Shown here one piece after another: positions 32,624 to 43,686 of a stretch of 64,000 nucleotides of DNA. This DNA comes from Adenophora triphylla var. japonica (Eukaryota > Streptophyta > Magnoliopsida > Asterales > Campanulaceae). How positions within the stretch are numbered: position 1 is the first letter of the stretch; the number at the start of each line of letters is the position of its first letter. The notes under the pieces are model-generated. The model was given only the letters and a program-made list of their open reading frames with translations. It was not told the DNA's origin and made no database searches. The DNA is taken from contig JAFEMH010004908.1 of NCBI GenBank assembly GCA_022495995.1, forward strand, positions 122,676-186,675, read 5' to 3'. Position numbers and translations under genes: made by a program.

Positions 32624-33134
32624 TTTCCTTTATTCTCAAATGATTATTCAAAAAAAAAAAAAAATTTATTTTTAATCAAATTAAAAAAAAAAATAGACAT
32701 TATTTTAATACAGATGAGGGGAGTTGTAATAAAAATTACAGTAACATAAATCTTAGAAAGTAATGGTCTCTAGTCCATGTCGAGTATGATGTCAACTGGC
32801 CGCCGGACATAAGGATAATTAACTTTTTGATTTTATGTTACGGTCTGAACATCAAAAGGTAAGGTTGTTCCTTGATTTCAGCACTTGTACGCACGAAGTG
32901 GACCCTTCCACCCAAACCGCCGTTGACTAAATCTAGTCCAATCTATTTTTACCATCTCACCGGCAACTCGTCCTTTGACTTTAATTTAAGGCCACTTTCT
33001 CCGGGTTTCTTCAAGCAAGCGACATTTAAATCTAATGAAGAAGAATACTGGATTCAAAATACCAAACTCACTATTTGCGGGAAAAATACTGAACTGTCCT
33101 ACTATCCCAAATTCTAGACAGCTTTTATAACTAA
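32624..33134. other. No gene seen between the two MITEs
   Basis: AT-rich sequence with A runs (32651-32664). The frame at 32872-33117 has no recognisable features. Confidence 0.5.
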
Positions 33135-33136
33135 TA

Positions 33137-33430
33137 CTCCCTTCGTCCTGTTCGAAAAAACACAAATTTTATTTTTAAGCGATTCATTTGAAAGGGCACA
33201 ACCCAAAAATAGAATTTTTTTTATTACTTCTTTGTTTGTGGAACCCACTTGTCATACTCTCACAATGAATATCCACTAACTATTCATGTACCCCACTTTC
33301 TCTTTCCTACATTACCTTTCACTCACAACATTAAGTTATTCCACTATACACTTTTTCTCTTTCCTACATTATTTTTTTTTAATTCCCATGCAAGGACACA
33401 AAAATACCCTTTTGGGCGGGACGAAGGGAG
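33137..33430. mobile_element. Stowaway-like MITE 2
   Basis: 294 bp, clearly related to MITE 1 along its length (shared AAAGGGCACAACCCAAAAAT). Ends are CTCCCTTCGTCCTGTTCG and GGCGGGACGAAGGGAG, with TA at 33135-33136 and 33431-33432. Confidence 0.88.
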
Positions 33431-33432
33431 TA

Positions 33433-33915
33433 TATAATATCAGTTCGTCTCTTATAATTAAAATATAAGAGTCAATTTTTTCACTTTTTTTCATGAAAAT
33501 AAGATAAAATTTTTAATATTTTATTAATGTTTACTCTCATATTCGGCCAAACAATAATTAGATTTTATAACTGACTTATAGGAATACCTCATCTATTATA
33601 AGTGACTTATAACACTAATTTGTCTCTGTCTCTTATATAACTTATAATACAATTTTTTTTAAGCAAAAATAATAAAATTTTCAATAATATAACGAATTAA
33701 TTTCATAATTTATACATTTGACCTCTTATATCTGAATTATATAATCAACTTGCCTTTTATAACCACTTTATATCTTATAATTGACTTATAAAACAAATAA
33801 AATTCAACCAAAAAAATTAAAAATTTCGATAATAATAATGAATTAATCTTATAATTTACACATTACAACTATTATAAGTTAATTATAAAGCCAAATCACC
33901 TCTTATAAGTACCAT
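33433..33915. repeat. AT-rich region with recurrent CTTATAA motifs
   Basis: Many CTTATAA and TTATAAG motifs in both orientations can form small hairpins. It may be a degraded MITE cluster, but I cannot define ends. Confidence 0.35.
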
Positions 33916-35329
33916 TTACTGATCTCCTTCTCGATTCTGTTCAACCATAATGGCAACTTGGACCACGCAAAAGTTCGTCGTCTTATGAAATCTGCCCCTT
34001 GCCTTGAAAGAATTCACACGCGGCCACCAGCTTTATAAGACCATTTTGCCTTTTAATGAAATTGGAATGAAAATTGTGCAAAAAAGACATTAATTTGAAA
34101 ATTATTGTAGGGCGATCGCACCCTCTAAAGGGAGCTGTCGCACCAAAAAATCAGAAGCCACAGATCGATTACGTAATGTTGTGGAGCGGACGTATCAAAA
34201 ATCAATTAGGGGGAGCCTAGGGGTGTATGGGAAATTATAATATGGGGAGAACTCTTTATTTGATATTTACAAAAAGATTTTCTACAAAAGAAATAAAATT
34301 TGGGCCGGGGGGACCTAGGAAAATTTTTCCTTAATTTATTTGACTAATAACTTTTTTTCCTATGATTTTGGAGAAAGAACATTTGTGGTAGTCCTGGACC
34401 TCCTTGTATTATTGTTAATTGAACTGAACTCAGAAAAAAAAAAAAAAAAAACACGTAAAGGGTATACCCTCAAGTCTAAACTAACAAATGTCTTGTGTTA
34501 GTCACCTAAAAACACCCAAGGTGACGGGACTTCGTTGAAAAAAAAAAAATTATCGCCTTGGTTATTTTATATGACAACTTTATTTTGTCACATAAATAGT
34601 TACGTGACAAACTTAAAGTGTTGATCACCTAAAATCTCTTTAGAGACAATTTATTTTGTCTCCAAAAACTATCTTTATTTAGATGGATGACAAATTTTAT
34701 CTTGGTCACATCATACTTTACGTGAAAACTTTAAGATGTCATAGAATGGTCGTCTAGGAATATTATGACAAAGTAATATTTGTCACTTAAATATAAATTA
34801 GATGAATGAACGGTATAAATCTAGTTACGAACGTGGGTTATAACTGGAAAATGTCAAATTGATTGGGCCCAAAACATAATTTATACAAGTATCAAATACG
34901 ACATAAAGATTGGGCTATCCTACCTATTCTCGTCATGCATGCTCATCATTTCCCACTATTTCGACCTATATATAAAAGAGCGAATCAAATGACTAAGACA
35001 CATAATTCATATATGCCAACAAGACACACTCTCATATGTCGAGAAAGGCATCCATCAAAGCCGACCTAGGCTCAATAAAAGACGAGGAACACCTCCTCGA
35101 TCATACAAGGCAAGGAAATGAGCGTCTCTATCCTTCCTCCCCTCTTCCTCGGCATTCATTCTGGCCGACCAAGCATCACTTGCCGAGTATCGTGCCTTCT
35201 ATGCATATGAACAGAAGACAATTCTCTAATTGTCTTCAAAGGAAGCCCAGACTGCTTCAAAGAGCCAGCACTCTTCCCATCAGGGGTAATGGATTTCTCC
35301 ACCTTCGAGTTAACCCTCCCAAAAATCAG
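33916..35329. other. Unassigned repeat-like sequence
   Basis: No gene. A run of A lies at 34435-34450 and at 34539-34548. From 34480 to 34790 short TGACAAA/TTTGTCA inverted motifs recur, as in subterminal regions of some DNA transposons, but no termini are found. Confidence 0.35.
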
Positions 35330-37372
35330 CCAGATAGAAGCTGCGTCTTACAGAAGCTGTTTGATGAAGAAGCACAAATTCCTGACTTAATCGACTTCAG
35401 CTCAGATGATGAGACAAACGCGGTAATTGGAGACGGCAGTGAAGAACCTTTTGATCCCCGCACTCTAGTGACTAAGACAAAGATGCCTTTGAAGAATTGA
35501 GAGACATTTTCAGGCCGATAGCCAGCCGACAGCAAATGATCACGGAGCTTGGATTGGTTCCCCGCCCCTCTAAGTCTAGTCATGTCAAACACCCTGTCAT
35601 CCATACTCTAGAGTCAGGAGTCTTCGAGTTTCAGTCCTCCGAGTCATCTGATGGCCTCACGCCTGAAGATTATGAGTGTGTCACCAATGTTATATTTCCC
35701 TTTGCACTAAATGAAATGATAGATCTTTCTGAGTATCTCCTTATTGCCAACTTAACAAATGATAAATTAACTAATAACCTAACAACAGTTAATAATGATT
35801 CATTTGAACAAGATGCAAATACACTAAATGAACAATACATTAAAGAAATCTTTAAGCAAGTTACTGATAAAGAGGAAAATCGTGCCCAAGCTGCCGAGGA
35901 GGTTTTGACTAGTGTTAACCTGGGTACTATCGAAGAACCTAAAGAGACACAGATCGGGAACTTCTTTCAAGAGGCTGAACGGGACAGACTGGTTGATATA
36001 CTCAGAGAATATGTGGATGTGTTCGCCTGGTCTTACAAGGACATGTCGGGGCTGGATAGCTCAATTGTGGAACACGGGATCCCTTTGACACCCGATGCCA
36101 AGCCGGTGAAACAGAAGCTAAGGAAAATTAAGCCATTATGGTCTTTACAGGTCAAGGAGGAAATTGAAAAGATCCTGCGGGTAGGATTCATCAAGGTTAT
36201 TGAATACCCGACCTGGTTGTCGAATATCGTGACTATGACTAAAGCCAAGGGGAAGGTGCGCTGCTGTGTGAATTTTTGGGATCTAAACAAAGCCAGTCCC
36301 AAGGACGATTACCCGTTGCCAAAAATAGACATTTTTGGTGGATGCCACGACCAACTACGAAGTCAAGTCTTTTGTTGGGGGACATACTGTTACACGGTGA
36401 TGCCTTTTGGGTTGAAAAACACTGGGGCTACGTATCAAAGGGCAGAAACTGCACTCTTTTATGACATGATCCACAAGGAAATCGAGATCTATGTCGATGA
36501 TATGATTATCAACTCTAAAGGCGTGGATGGATAACACCTTGTCGACATGCGAAAGTTCTTTGAGCGGTTAAGACAACATTCTATAAGACTGAACCCAGTA
36601 AAATGCACCTTTGGAGTAACAAGGGGAAAAGTGCTTGGGTACATGGTCACTGAGCGAGGCATTGAAGCCGATCCCCGAAAGATCAAAGTCATAATGGACA
36701 TGAGGCCACCTCGAACCCAGACAAAAGTCAAAAGCTTTTTGGGCAAGTTATAGTACATTAGCCGTTTCGTCAATCAGTTGACTACCATGTGTTAGCCCAT
36801 CTTCAAGCTTATGAAGAAAAATTTCGATACAGAATGGAATGAAGAATGCCAGGATGCCTTTGACCAAATCAAGGCATACCTAGTAAATCCCCCAGTACTG
36901 TGCTCCCCGCATGGATATAAACCTCTTCTGTTCTATCTCACTGTCACTGACACGGCAGTTAGGGCTATGCTGGCCCAGGAAAAGAAAGATTCTCGGGTAG
37001 AAAATGTCACTTACTTTGTTAGTCGAAAGCCGCAAGGAAGTGAGCTTAATTACTCGGCGTGTGAAAAGACTTGTGCAGGACTAGTCTGGGTGGTCGGGTA
37101 ACTGAAACACTACATGCAGGCCCATTCTGTGAATTTGGTCACAAAAAATGGACCCCATCAAATATATCTTCGACAAACCTTCCCTTTCGATGCGCCTAGC
37201 AAAGTGGTCATTTTTCTTAGAAGAGTTTGACATCAACTATGTAACGAGAAAGGCAATCAAGGGTCAAGCACTATCAGACCATCTGGAAAATTTTCCCTAG
37301 CAATGAGGACCGAGGGCCTGAACCCCAATTTCCAGATGAAGGGATCTTCGTTGTTGAGCCTGAGAATCGATG
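35330..37372 (+). pseudogene. Tat-lineage pol fragment: linker, reverse transcriptase, first RNase H
   Basis: Pieces are 35330-35500 (LFDEEAQIPDLIDF), 35497-36534 (linker plus RT: LREYVDVFAWSYKDM, VKQKLRKIKPLW, YPTWLSNIVTM, SPKDDYPLPKID, YTVMPFGLKN, YVDD at 36490-36501), 36547-36753 (RT thumb, MRPPRTQTKVKSFLGKL) and 36811-37372 (RNase H, broken). About 25 residues including the first catalytic Asp block (normally in FVDG...YNQI) are missing between 36345 and 36390, so the enzyme is dead. The homology breaks at 37372, before the second RNase H. Confidence 0.9.
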
Positions 37373-38206
37373 TCAACAAATTTCATTATTAAATTGTTGC
37401 TCAATCAATTTAATTTGAGTTTGAATATTACTCTTTTTAAGCTGTTCATTAATATTCAAAATTCCTAATTCTTCCTTAAGAAAACATAATTGTTTTTCTT
37501 TATTTAGAAGAATATCCCTTACTTCATTAAGCATACGGGTCTGAGGATCTGTAATAAATTCAAATATAACTTCTTTACCATCTATTATGGTAGATATTCC
37601 TGTTGGGTCAATATTAATTATTGACATAATTTTATGAAGAAAAGGAGTTCCCAATATAATTCTATGGGTAAGACCTTTTACCATAATAAAAGAAGTAGGT
37701 AAACAAATATTTTGATTACAAATATAAGCATCAGATAATTTGTATTTAACTCTTAATTTATCTCCTCCTGCTTGGATAAGAGATTGAGTAGTTTTTGAAA
37801 AGTATTTAGTAGGAATAATTCCTTCTTGTAAACAATTTAAATCAGCACCACTATCTATTAATGCAATTTCATTTTCTAATATAAAATCTCTATTAATTAC
37901 TAGAGTTATTTTCACAAACCATTTTTGTGATGTAACTTGGTCTAACAGATTTAAGTATCCTTTTATATCATTATTACTGATAGAAGCAAGATCTTTTTCA
38001 TTATTGCTAGAAGAAGCAACATCTTGAATTTCTTTTAATTTAAGAGATTTGGTTTCTAACAAGGTCATTCTTGTAGATAAGGCTTCGTTACTATTTTTAA
38101 TCTGAGAAATTTCAGATTTTAATAAGTTTATCTCTCTTTTTAAATCATTAATAGAAACAGGGTGTTTCTTTAATATTAGATTGTTGAAATCTATGTAAAA
38201 CCTCAC
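37373..38206 (-). pseudogene. Pararetroviral aspartic protease, truncated before reverse transcriptase
   Basis: 277 codons. A coiled-coil-like stretch (21-60) is followed by a retropepsin domain, with active-site DSGADLNC (catalytic Asp 118) and later RIILGTPFLH (about 190-200), the hydrophobic-Leu-Gly signature. The coding sequence runs to residue 276, and the stop (37375-37373) is at or within the junction with Tat sequence. RT and RNase H are absent. Confidence 0.85.
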
Positions 38207-38669
38207 TTAATTGGTAAGGCGCTTCAACTATTAAAGGTGATTCCTCTTTAATTAAGATTTTAAGAATTTTTTCTTTTAAATTAGGATCCTTAATTGTGTC
38301 TATCATTTTTAATGCATTTTCTTGATCAGCATTAAGAACATTTAATCCATGCATATCAACTATAGATTTCCAATAACTTAATTCGTTACTTAATTCGTTA
38401 CATTGACAATTATTATTAAGTTTTTCTAACTCTTCCTCCCCCGAAGAAGTTTCTTCCACTATTTCGAAATTTTCATTATTATTAGAAGATTCTACTTCAT
38501 CTTCAGAATTAACAAGCATTATCTTTTTTAATTGTGAACGTAATTGTTCATCTTCTATTTCATTAAGGGCTTTTTTAGTCCAACATTGATTAGCATAATG
38601 ACCAATTTTACCACATTTATGGCAACTTATTTCAAGCTTCTTTGCTTTTCTTTTCCCATTTTTAGGCAT
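38148..38669 (-). pseudogene. Coat C-terminus with CCHC zinc knuckle
   Basis: The frame is open from about 38812; the stretch before the ATG at 38669 is Lys/Tyr/Arg-rich, as in caulimovirid capsid C-termini that bind nucleic acid. CHKCGKIGHYANQC lies near residues 16-29. The rest is acidic. A frameshift near 38160 separates it from the protease frame, which overlaps by 59 bp. Confidence 0.8.
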
Positions 38670-38808
38670 AAAAGCTTTTCCTTTTTGCTTAGGCTTAGCC
38701 TTATAATAGCGTCTTTTATAATTTTTTTTATGCGGATTTTCGTAATAATTTTCTTTATTTTTAAAAGATTTATTTTTCTTATAAATAATTTTATGTTTTT
38801 TATTTATT

Positions 38809-40194
38809 TTAAACTTTTTTCTCAGGAATTAAAGATTTTCCTAAATCAAAGGCAAATTGTTCACAAAATTCACCTAATTGGTGCTTTTCTGATAATTTTT
38901 GTTTTTTCAATTGATTTTTTAGCTTAATATCATTACATAAAGCTAATCCTTCATTTATACAACTACTAATTAGTTGTCCATAAGTTAATTCAGAATAATT
39001 AATATTTATTCCATCATTTTTCACCCTTAAAGATTGCCGAACCTTTTCAGCAAAAAGATGAGGAAGGCCATCTATAAATTTAGATTTCCAATGGGTAGAA
39101 TTAGGGTTTGTTAATTGATAAACCCTAGATAAAAATGTATCTTTATGCCATCTAAAATGGGTTAAAGATGGACATCTTAGGTTTTGGAGAAGTGTATGCA
39201 ACTTCTCAGCGATTGGAATGGTATTTCCTACAAAATGTTGTAGGATAGCAAGACACAATGTATACACTGCATCTTCTTCAGTAGTAACCATTGTACTACC
39301 TGGTTCAGTTTTAACCACTTTTTTATGATTTCTTATTTCTATTTTTTGTGGTTCCGTAAGATAACGATCCCACCAACCTCTCAATTGACCTACAAAACCG
39401 ATTATAACAAAATTTGCTATGGCAGTATCACTATTGCCATGCTGCTTACAAACAGTAGAATACATCATTATTCTATGTATTACATCTAAAATTTGTTTAT
39501 CATTCAAGCCATCAATATTCCATTCATAAATGGCTTTTCCAGAGTAAGAATTCTGGAATGGCTCAGGTTCTTCAAAAAGAAGATCTTGAGGTGAGGGTCT
39601 TTGATAATAATATTTATCAAGAGGTTTAAGAGCGTAAATTGGATTTAATTTAGTAATATTATTATTAGTGTTTAAATCGGCAAACATATTAGTTAATTGA
39701 TTAATCTCCTCATTCTCTTCTGAGGATTCAGATTGAATCTCAATCTCAGTCTCATCATTTTCAGAAGACTCATTCTGATTTGATGTTCCTTCTTTAGAAA
39801 GGACACTGAGATTTAAATCTCTCAATTTTTGTTCTAAAATATGAATAAACTCATTAGTATTATCCTCCATTTTAAATCCTTGAACCGGAATAGGAGGTTG
39901 AATCATAGGAACATCTGTTTGAACAGATGGATCTGACTCTTCTTGATTTACTTTATTTAATTGATTTAATTGATCAATTATTATTCTTTGTTGATCCATT
40001 TGTTTCTCAATTGTATCCTTAAGAGAAGTCAATTCTCTTTCTAGTAATACAAATTGATCACCTAAACAGATCAAATAAGTATTTGTATAATTTTGAAGTT
40101 TAATTAAAGCATTTAATTCTCTAATTGTTAATTGAATATTTTCAAGTTTATTCAAACTTTCATAGGCAGTGGCTTCAGTATCTTTATTTAACAA
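38809..40194 (-). pseudogene. Pararetroviral coat-protein-like region
   Basis: 461 codons open from just after the TAA at 40203-40201; there is no ATG near the start (first listed codon is TTG). A coiled-coil-like N-terminus (about 15-80) and a Ser/Glu acidic stretch (135-165) are followed by a caulimovirid capsid core (about 205-430) with LRGWWDRYL at 271-279 and LQNLRCP and FIDGLPHLFAEKVR further on. The frame ends at 38809 beside a run of six A, where a single-base insertion would explain the shift to the next frame. Confidence 0.8.
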
Positions 40195-40200
40195 AAAAGT

Positions 40201-40491
40201 TTATTCAGGTGGAAAAGGTGCCTTAACCGTTTCCCCTATCTTAGTATTCCAAGATCTTTGTATTACTGAGATTTCATTATTTATCTCATCAATATGATGA
40301 TTTAAAAACCATTTTACAAAGTATGTAAGCTTCTGATTTTTCTCTAAATACTCGTAATATTTATTTTTAAATTCCATTAATTCTTCGTGTAAGTATCTAT
40401 TAAAATACCAGTCACGAAACCATTTATTGTCATTTTCTTGAAATTCTCTATTAAGAATTCCTCTTATATGACTTCCTGGCAAATAATTCAT
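40201..40491 (-). pseudogene. Small frame upstream of the coat region
   Basis: 96 codons, charged and rich in Trp, Tyr and Asn, starting at an ATG that overlaps the movement-protein stop as TAATG, an arrangement that allows coupled translation. The frame ends at TAA (40203-40201), and the coat frame continues in the very same phase. It is therefore either the N-terminal part of the coat polyprotein cut by a stop mutation, or a separate small protein. No known domain recognised. Confidence 0.6.
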
Positions 40492-41528
40492 TAAATATGA
40501 AAACTCATTTCAAATTGAGTGGGAGATTGCCTACTCTTGTTTTCAAATTTATTATAAATTCCTTCTGAAATATTATTTTGACTTATTCTTTTCTCTTCTA
40601 CAGAAGATTCTATTTCTTCTTTCTCTTGAGAGGTGGAAGCTCTAAAAGTCTCCTTAGGGAGAGTATAAAATTCACTAGGGGTGAAATACCTTGCCGACAT
40701 TGACCTAGGTAATTTTATAGTCCTTTGAGAACTAAATTTAATTTCTACATCTCCTTCGAATGTTTGAATTATTTGATCTATCTGGTTATTTAATTTTGAT
40801 TCAGGTTCTATTTCCTGAGGAAGGAACCAAGTTGTAGGGAAATTTATTTCATTCCATTTAATTAACCTATTAGTTGCTATATTTGAGGTTAACAAATTAG
40901 TTTGGACTACCGTAGTAGTTCCTGAAAATGATATTTGTTTTACTTTTGAATTTAAAGTATGTAACACCTTATAATAAATCCTATAGCATATTGCTATTAT
41001 TTCACTTCCTTGTCTGAAATTATAACCACTAGTATGTATGGTTAATTGCATAGCATCAAATAAATTACTATCAGATAAAGATAGAGTCAAATTAGGAGAC
41101 ACATCAAAATAAACTGGTCCATGGCATAGACTAGTTTCAATTAAAGCTGCTAGAGAGGGTTTAAAGTCTCTACATCTACCATCTCTAACATATGCCATTA
41201 TACTGGAATTAACCCCTAATAAGGTCAAGGGTTTGAATGCAATTTGCACTAATCCTATTTGGATAAATTTATAATTCCTAAAAGGAATCAAATCTTTTTT
41301 ACTCAACAAATTAATTGTTTGAGTATTTTCGGAAATTCTAATTGTTTGCTCTAGGGTTTTAATAGCAAACCTAGATCTCATATCAAACAATCCAATATTA
41401 TAAATTTGATTTGAAGGAACGGAGGGGATTATCCATTTGTTCAATTTATCCAATTTTTTTGAAAATTCTACTAATTCTGCATTCTTAATTAATTCACCAT
41501 GATGATCATTATCATCCATATTCATCAT
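40491..41528 (-). CDS. Pararetroviral movement protein, uninterrupted frame
   Basis: 345 codons, close to the usual length of caulimovirid movement proteins. The central region (about residues 85-200) is the 30K-superfamily fold: hydrophobic strands around 84-115, then a G-P-V-Y-F-D stretch at 137-142 with an L-S-D motif at 151-153. Such proteins line plasmodesmal tubules to move virions between cells. The C-terminal 60 residues are Ser/Glu-rich. The frame has no lesion, but it lies in a truncated copy. Its stop TAA overlaps the next start (TAATG). Confidence 0.85.
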   Translation of the reverse strand: MMNMDDNDHHGELIKNAELVEFSKKLDKLNKWIIPSVPSNQIYNIGLFDMRSRFAIKTLEQTIRISENTQTINLLSKKDLIPFRNYKFIQIGLVQIAFKPLTLLGVNSSIMAYVRDGRCRDFKPSLAALIETSLCHGPVYFDVSPNLTLSLSDSNLFDAMQLTIHTSGYNFRQGSEIIAICYRIYYKVLHTLNSKVKQISFSGTTTVVQTNLLTSNIATNRLIKWNEINFPTTWFLPQEIEPESKLNNQIDQIIQTFEGDVEIKFSSQRTIKLPRSMSARYFTPSEFYTLPKETFRASTSQEKEEIESSVEEKRISQNNISEGIYNKFENKSRQSPTQFEMSFHI

Positions 41529-42836
41529 AAACTTGATGTGGTTGGCCGAATAATAGATATCTTGCTAAGTATGTCTTAATAACTTGAAAAGTAAATGACA
41601 AAAAAGTACAATCTTTTTGGTCATCTTTGCAAACAAGTTCTTCGTTCAACTATCAACCCGAAGGGATAGACGGAAGAAATCCAACGAACGAATTGCTCAT
41701 TTAACTATCAACCCGAAGGGATAGACGGAATAAATTCCAAAATCAAAGATGGACGGAATATTTTTAGCAAAAAATTTTCTTTTTCTTGTTCATCCAACAA
41801 ATAGCCTTTCGCCATCCTCGGCATGTACCGCATAAAAGATGAACCTTCAAGAAAACATTAAAAATATTTCCATTTTTACTTTTTTTTTTTTTTTTACATA
41901 CTTAGCTTAATCTACATCTCCGGCCAGCCACAACAATTTAGCTACAAGCTGACATTAAATATTTAAAGAAAGCGACATTACAAGTTTACAAAAACCATAA
42001 CCCTATCATATCTCTTTCATTTTCACCGTTTGGTTTTCTATCCCTCTCTCTCTACGCTTTTCCCTTTCTCGTCTTTCTCTCATCTCAATTCTCAATCCTA
42101 GAAATCAAATTGATTTTCCATGGCGGCTCCCTGATTTCGACTCAGCTGTCCAACCACGGCACCACCATCGATCTCTACCGACGGTGCAGCTGTCAATGAT
42201 CTATTTCAGTTTTCAAGCTACTGCCTTCCTCACGCTGATATGGAAGACAATTTTCAAGCTACTGCCTTACGGTTATTAAGCATGGAACTTTCAGTTTTCG
42301 ATTTTCAACTTTGTTTATGTAATGTAATCGTCCTATATTTTTTATTTGAACTTTGTTCCTCTATTTCAGTTAATTTGATGTATGTCTGAATATTTTTATT
42401 TGAACTTTATTTATGTAATTGTCCTATATTTTGATTTCATGAAAAAATAGTTGTTGCATATTTTATCTTTAGAAAAAATATATAGTAGTGTAACTTGTGG
42501 AACCAATGGAACCGGACATGGATAGAACCATTGGAACCGGACCAATGTGACCGGTCCTGTAATATAATGGTCTGATCCTGGCCTTGAATTTAGGCAGAAT
42601 CGAACAATTGATCCGGTCCTTTTTTTTTTTTTTGAAATTTTGATAAAATTCGGATCAATTCGAACCGTGAACACCCCTACAACACAGGGAGTAAAAAAAA
42701 AATTGACCAATGCCTTGGCCTTAAAAAAAAAGAAAAAGAAAAGGCAATTCGCAATTTGTTAACATATGTTTGTATCATATTTGCAATTTGATTTCTAACA
42801 TTGCCAATTCGATTCTTAAGTTTTACATTTTGTAAG
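41529..42836. other. No gene seen; region upstream of the viral fragment and beyond
   Basis: A 28-bp direct repeat (AACTATCAACCCGAAGGGAT...) occurs at 41648-41675 and 41703-41730, possibly part of the viral intergenic region; no TGGTATCAGAGC primer site is present. From about 42000 a CT-rich, UTR-like stretch and a short duplicated piece (TTTTCAAGCTACTGCCTT, twice near 42210 and 42250) occur, then AT-rich sequence. Confidence 0.4.
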
Positions 42837-43674
42837 TGTTGGACTTATTGGTAGGCTTCTTTAAGACTTACCAGAAAAACTGACGGGTAGAGTAACAGAG
42901 ATTGAAAACAAACGAAATTAAGTCGAGTCTTGTATTAAATAAAATCTCCGTAAGAAGTGTAATTGCCCCGCACAGGTGCTTACGATTTCGATGGCAATCT
43001 TCTAGTAAGATGAAATGACTTTTAAGTAAATGATAGGAGCACTCCAAATCAAATACTCTAGCGAACAACACAATGTTTGCAACTTTGGACTTTGAAGGAT
43101 TTGATGCAACAATATGCCAATGATTTGGATATGTTTATCTATCTTACTAGAGGGTAGGGAGGCTCAAAATACTGTATGTATGAATTGAAATTCGGAGGGG
43201 AAATATATAAAGAGAGTTAAAAGGTTTTGTGGCATTTCACTTGAAAAGGTGCAACTATTCGAAACAGCAGCAAGGGCACGACTCGTGCCCACGACTCGTT
43301 TTCAAGCTTCCACTCGTTCTGATCAGTTTTGAGCCAAATGTCCATTAAGGTCCATTCGTGCTCACGACTCGTGCTCAGAGTCCCCACTCGTTCTGATCAC
43401 CAGAATGCACAATATCATCAGCCAAAAACATAGTTTAAATCCAATTAAATCCAAACGATCTAATTGACCCTTTTAACCAACTCTCGTTAAGACAAAACTT
43501 TGTCATTAATTTCTCATTCACCCGGAAATGGTTTTGAGACAATAAATGAGTTTCATAATCTACACTTAATGTAGATTACATTTTGTAACTTTCTTCGTTA
43601 ACTATTTAACGAATTCCGTTAGGAAGTTAGGTCAACGTTAAGTCAAACTTAACTTTCGTTACCCATTTCCAACA
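42837..43674 (-). repeat. Copia-type LTR (element J)
   Basis: 838 bp with TG...CA ends: minus-strand start TGTTGGAAATGGG, end AGTCCAACA. Immediately upstream (minus) is GTGGGGGAT, a copia polypurine tract, so this is a 3' LTR. It holds GGGCACGACTCGTGCCC at about 43275-43291, the same near-palindrome as in LTR E. Confidence 0.75.
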
Positions 43675-43686
43675 ATCCCCCACATG
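43675..43686 (-). other. Polypurine tract of J
   Basis: Minus-strand CATGTGGGGGAT directly before TGTTGG. Confidence 0.75.

Larger units (their letters stand above)
37373..41528 (-). mobile_element. Endogenous pararetrovirus (Caulimoviridae-like) fragment
   Basis: Minus-strand order: 30K-type movement protein, small frame, coat-protein-like region, CCHC knuckle, aspartic protease, then an abrupt end at 37373 where RT and RNase H would follow. The AT-rich codon use (mostly A or T third bases) contrasts with the Tat coding around it. There are no LTRs and no integrase in this 4.2 kb. This order fits plant pararetroviruses rather than LTR retrotransposons, which lack movement proteins. Genus cannot be assigned without the RT. 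It carries one in-frame stop and two frameshifts, so it is an old partial genomic copy. Confidence 0.88.

Noticed and set aside
38809..38830. Possible programmed ribosomal frameshift at the A run ending the coat frame
   Set aside because: The phase needed is +1 after AAA AAA, which does not fit the -1 A-AAA-AAG slippery rule; a one-base insertion in the A run is simpler.
42000..42300. CT-rich stretch followed by ATGGCGGCTCCC, resembling the 5' end of a plant gene
   Set aside because: The frame stops after four codons (MAAP) and no following exon is recognisable.
42480..42690. GGGGTGTTCACGGTTC (minus strand), like the end of a hAT-type element
   Set aside because: No matching inverted end or 8-bp duplication was found nearby.
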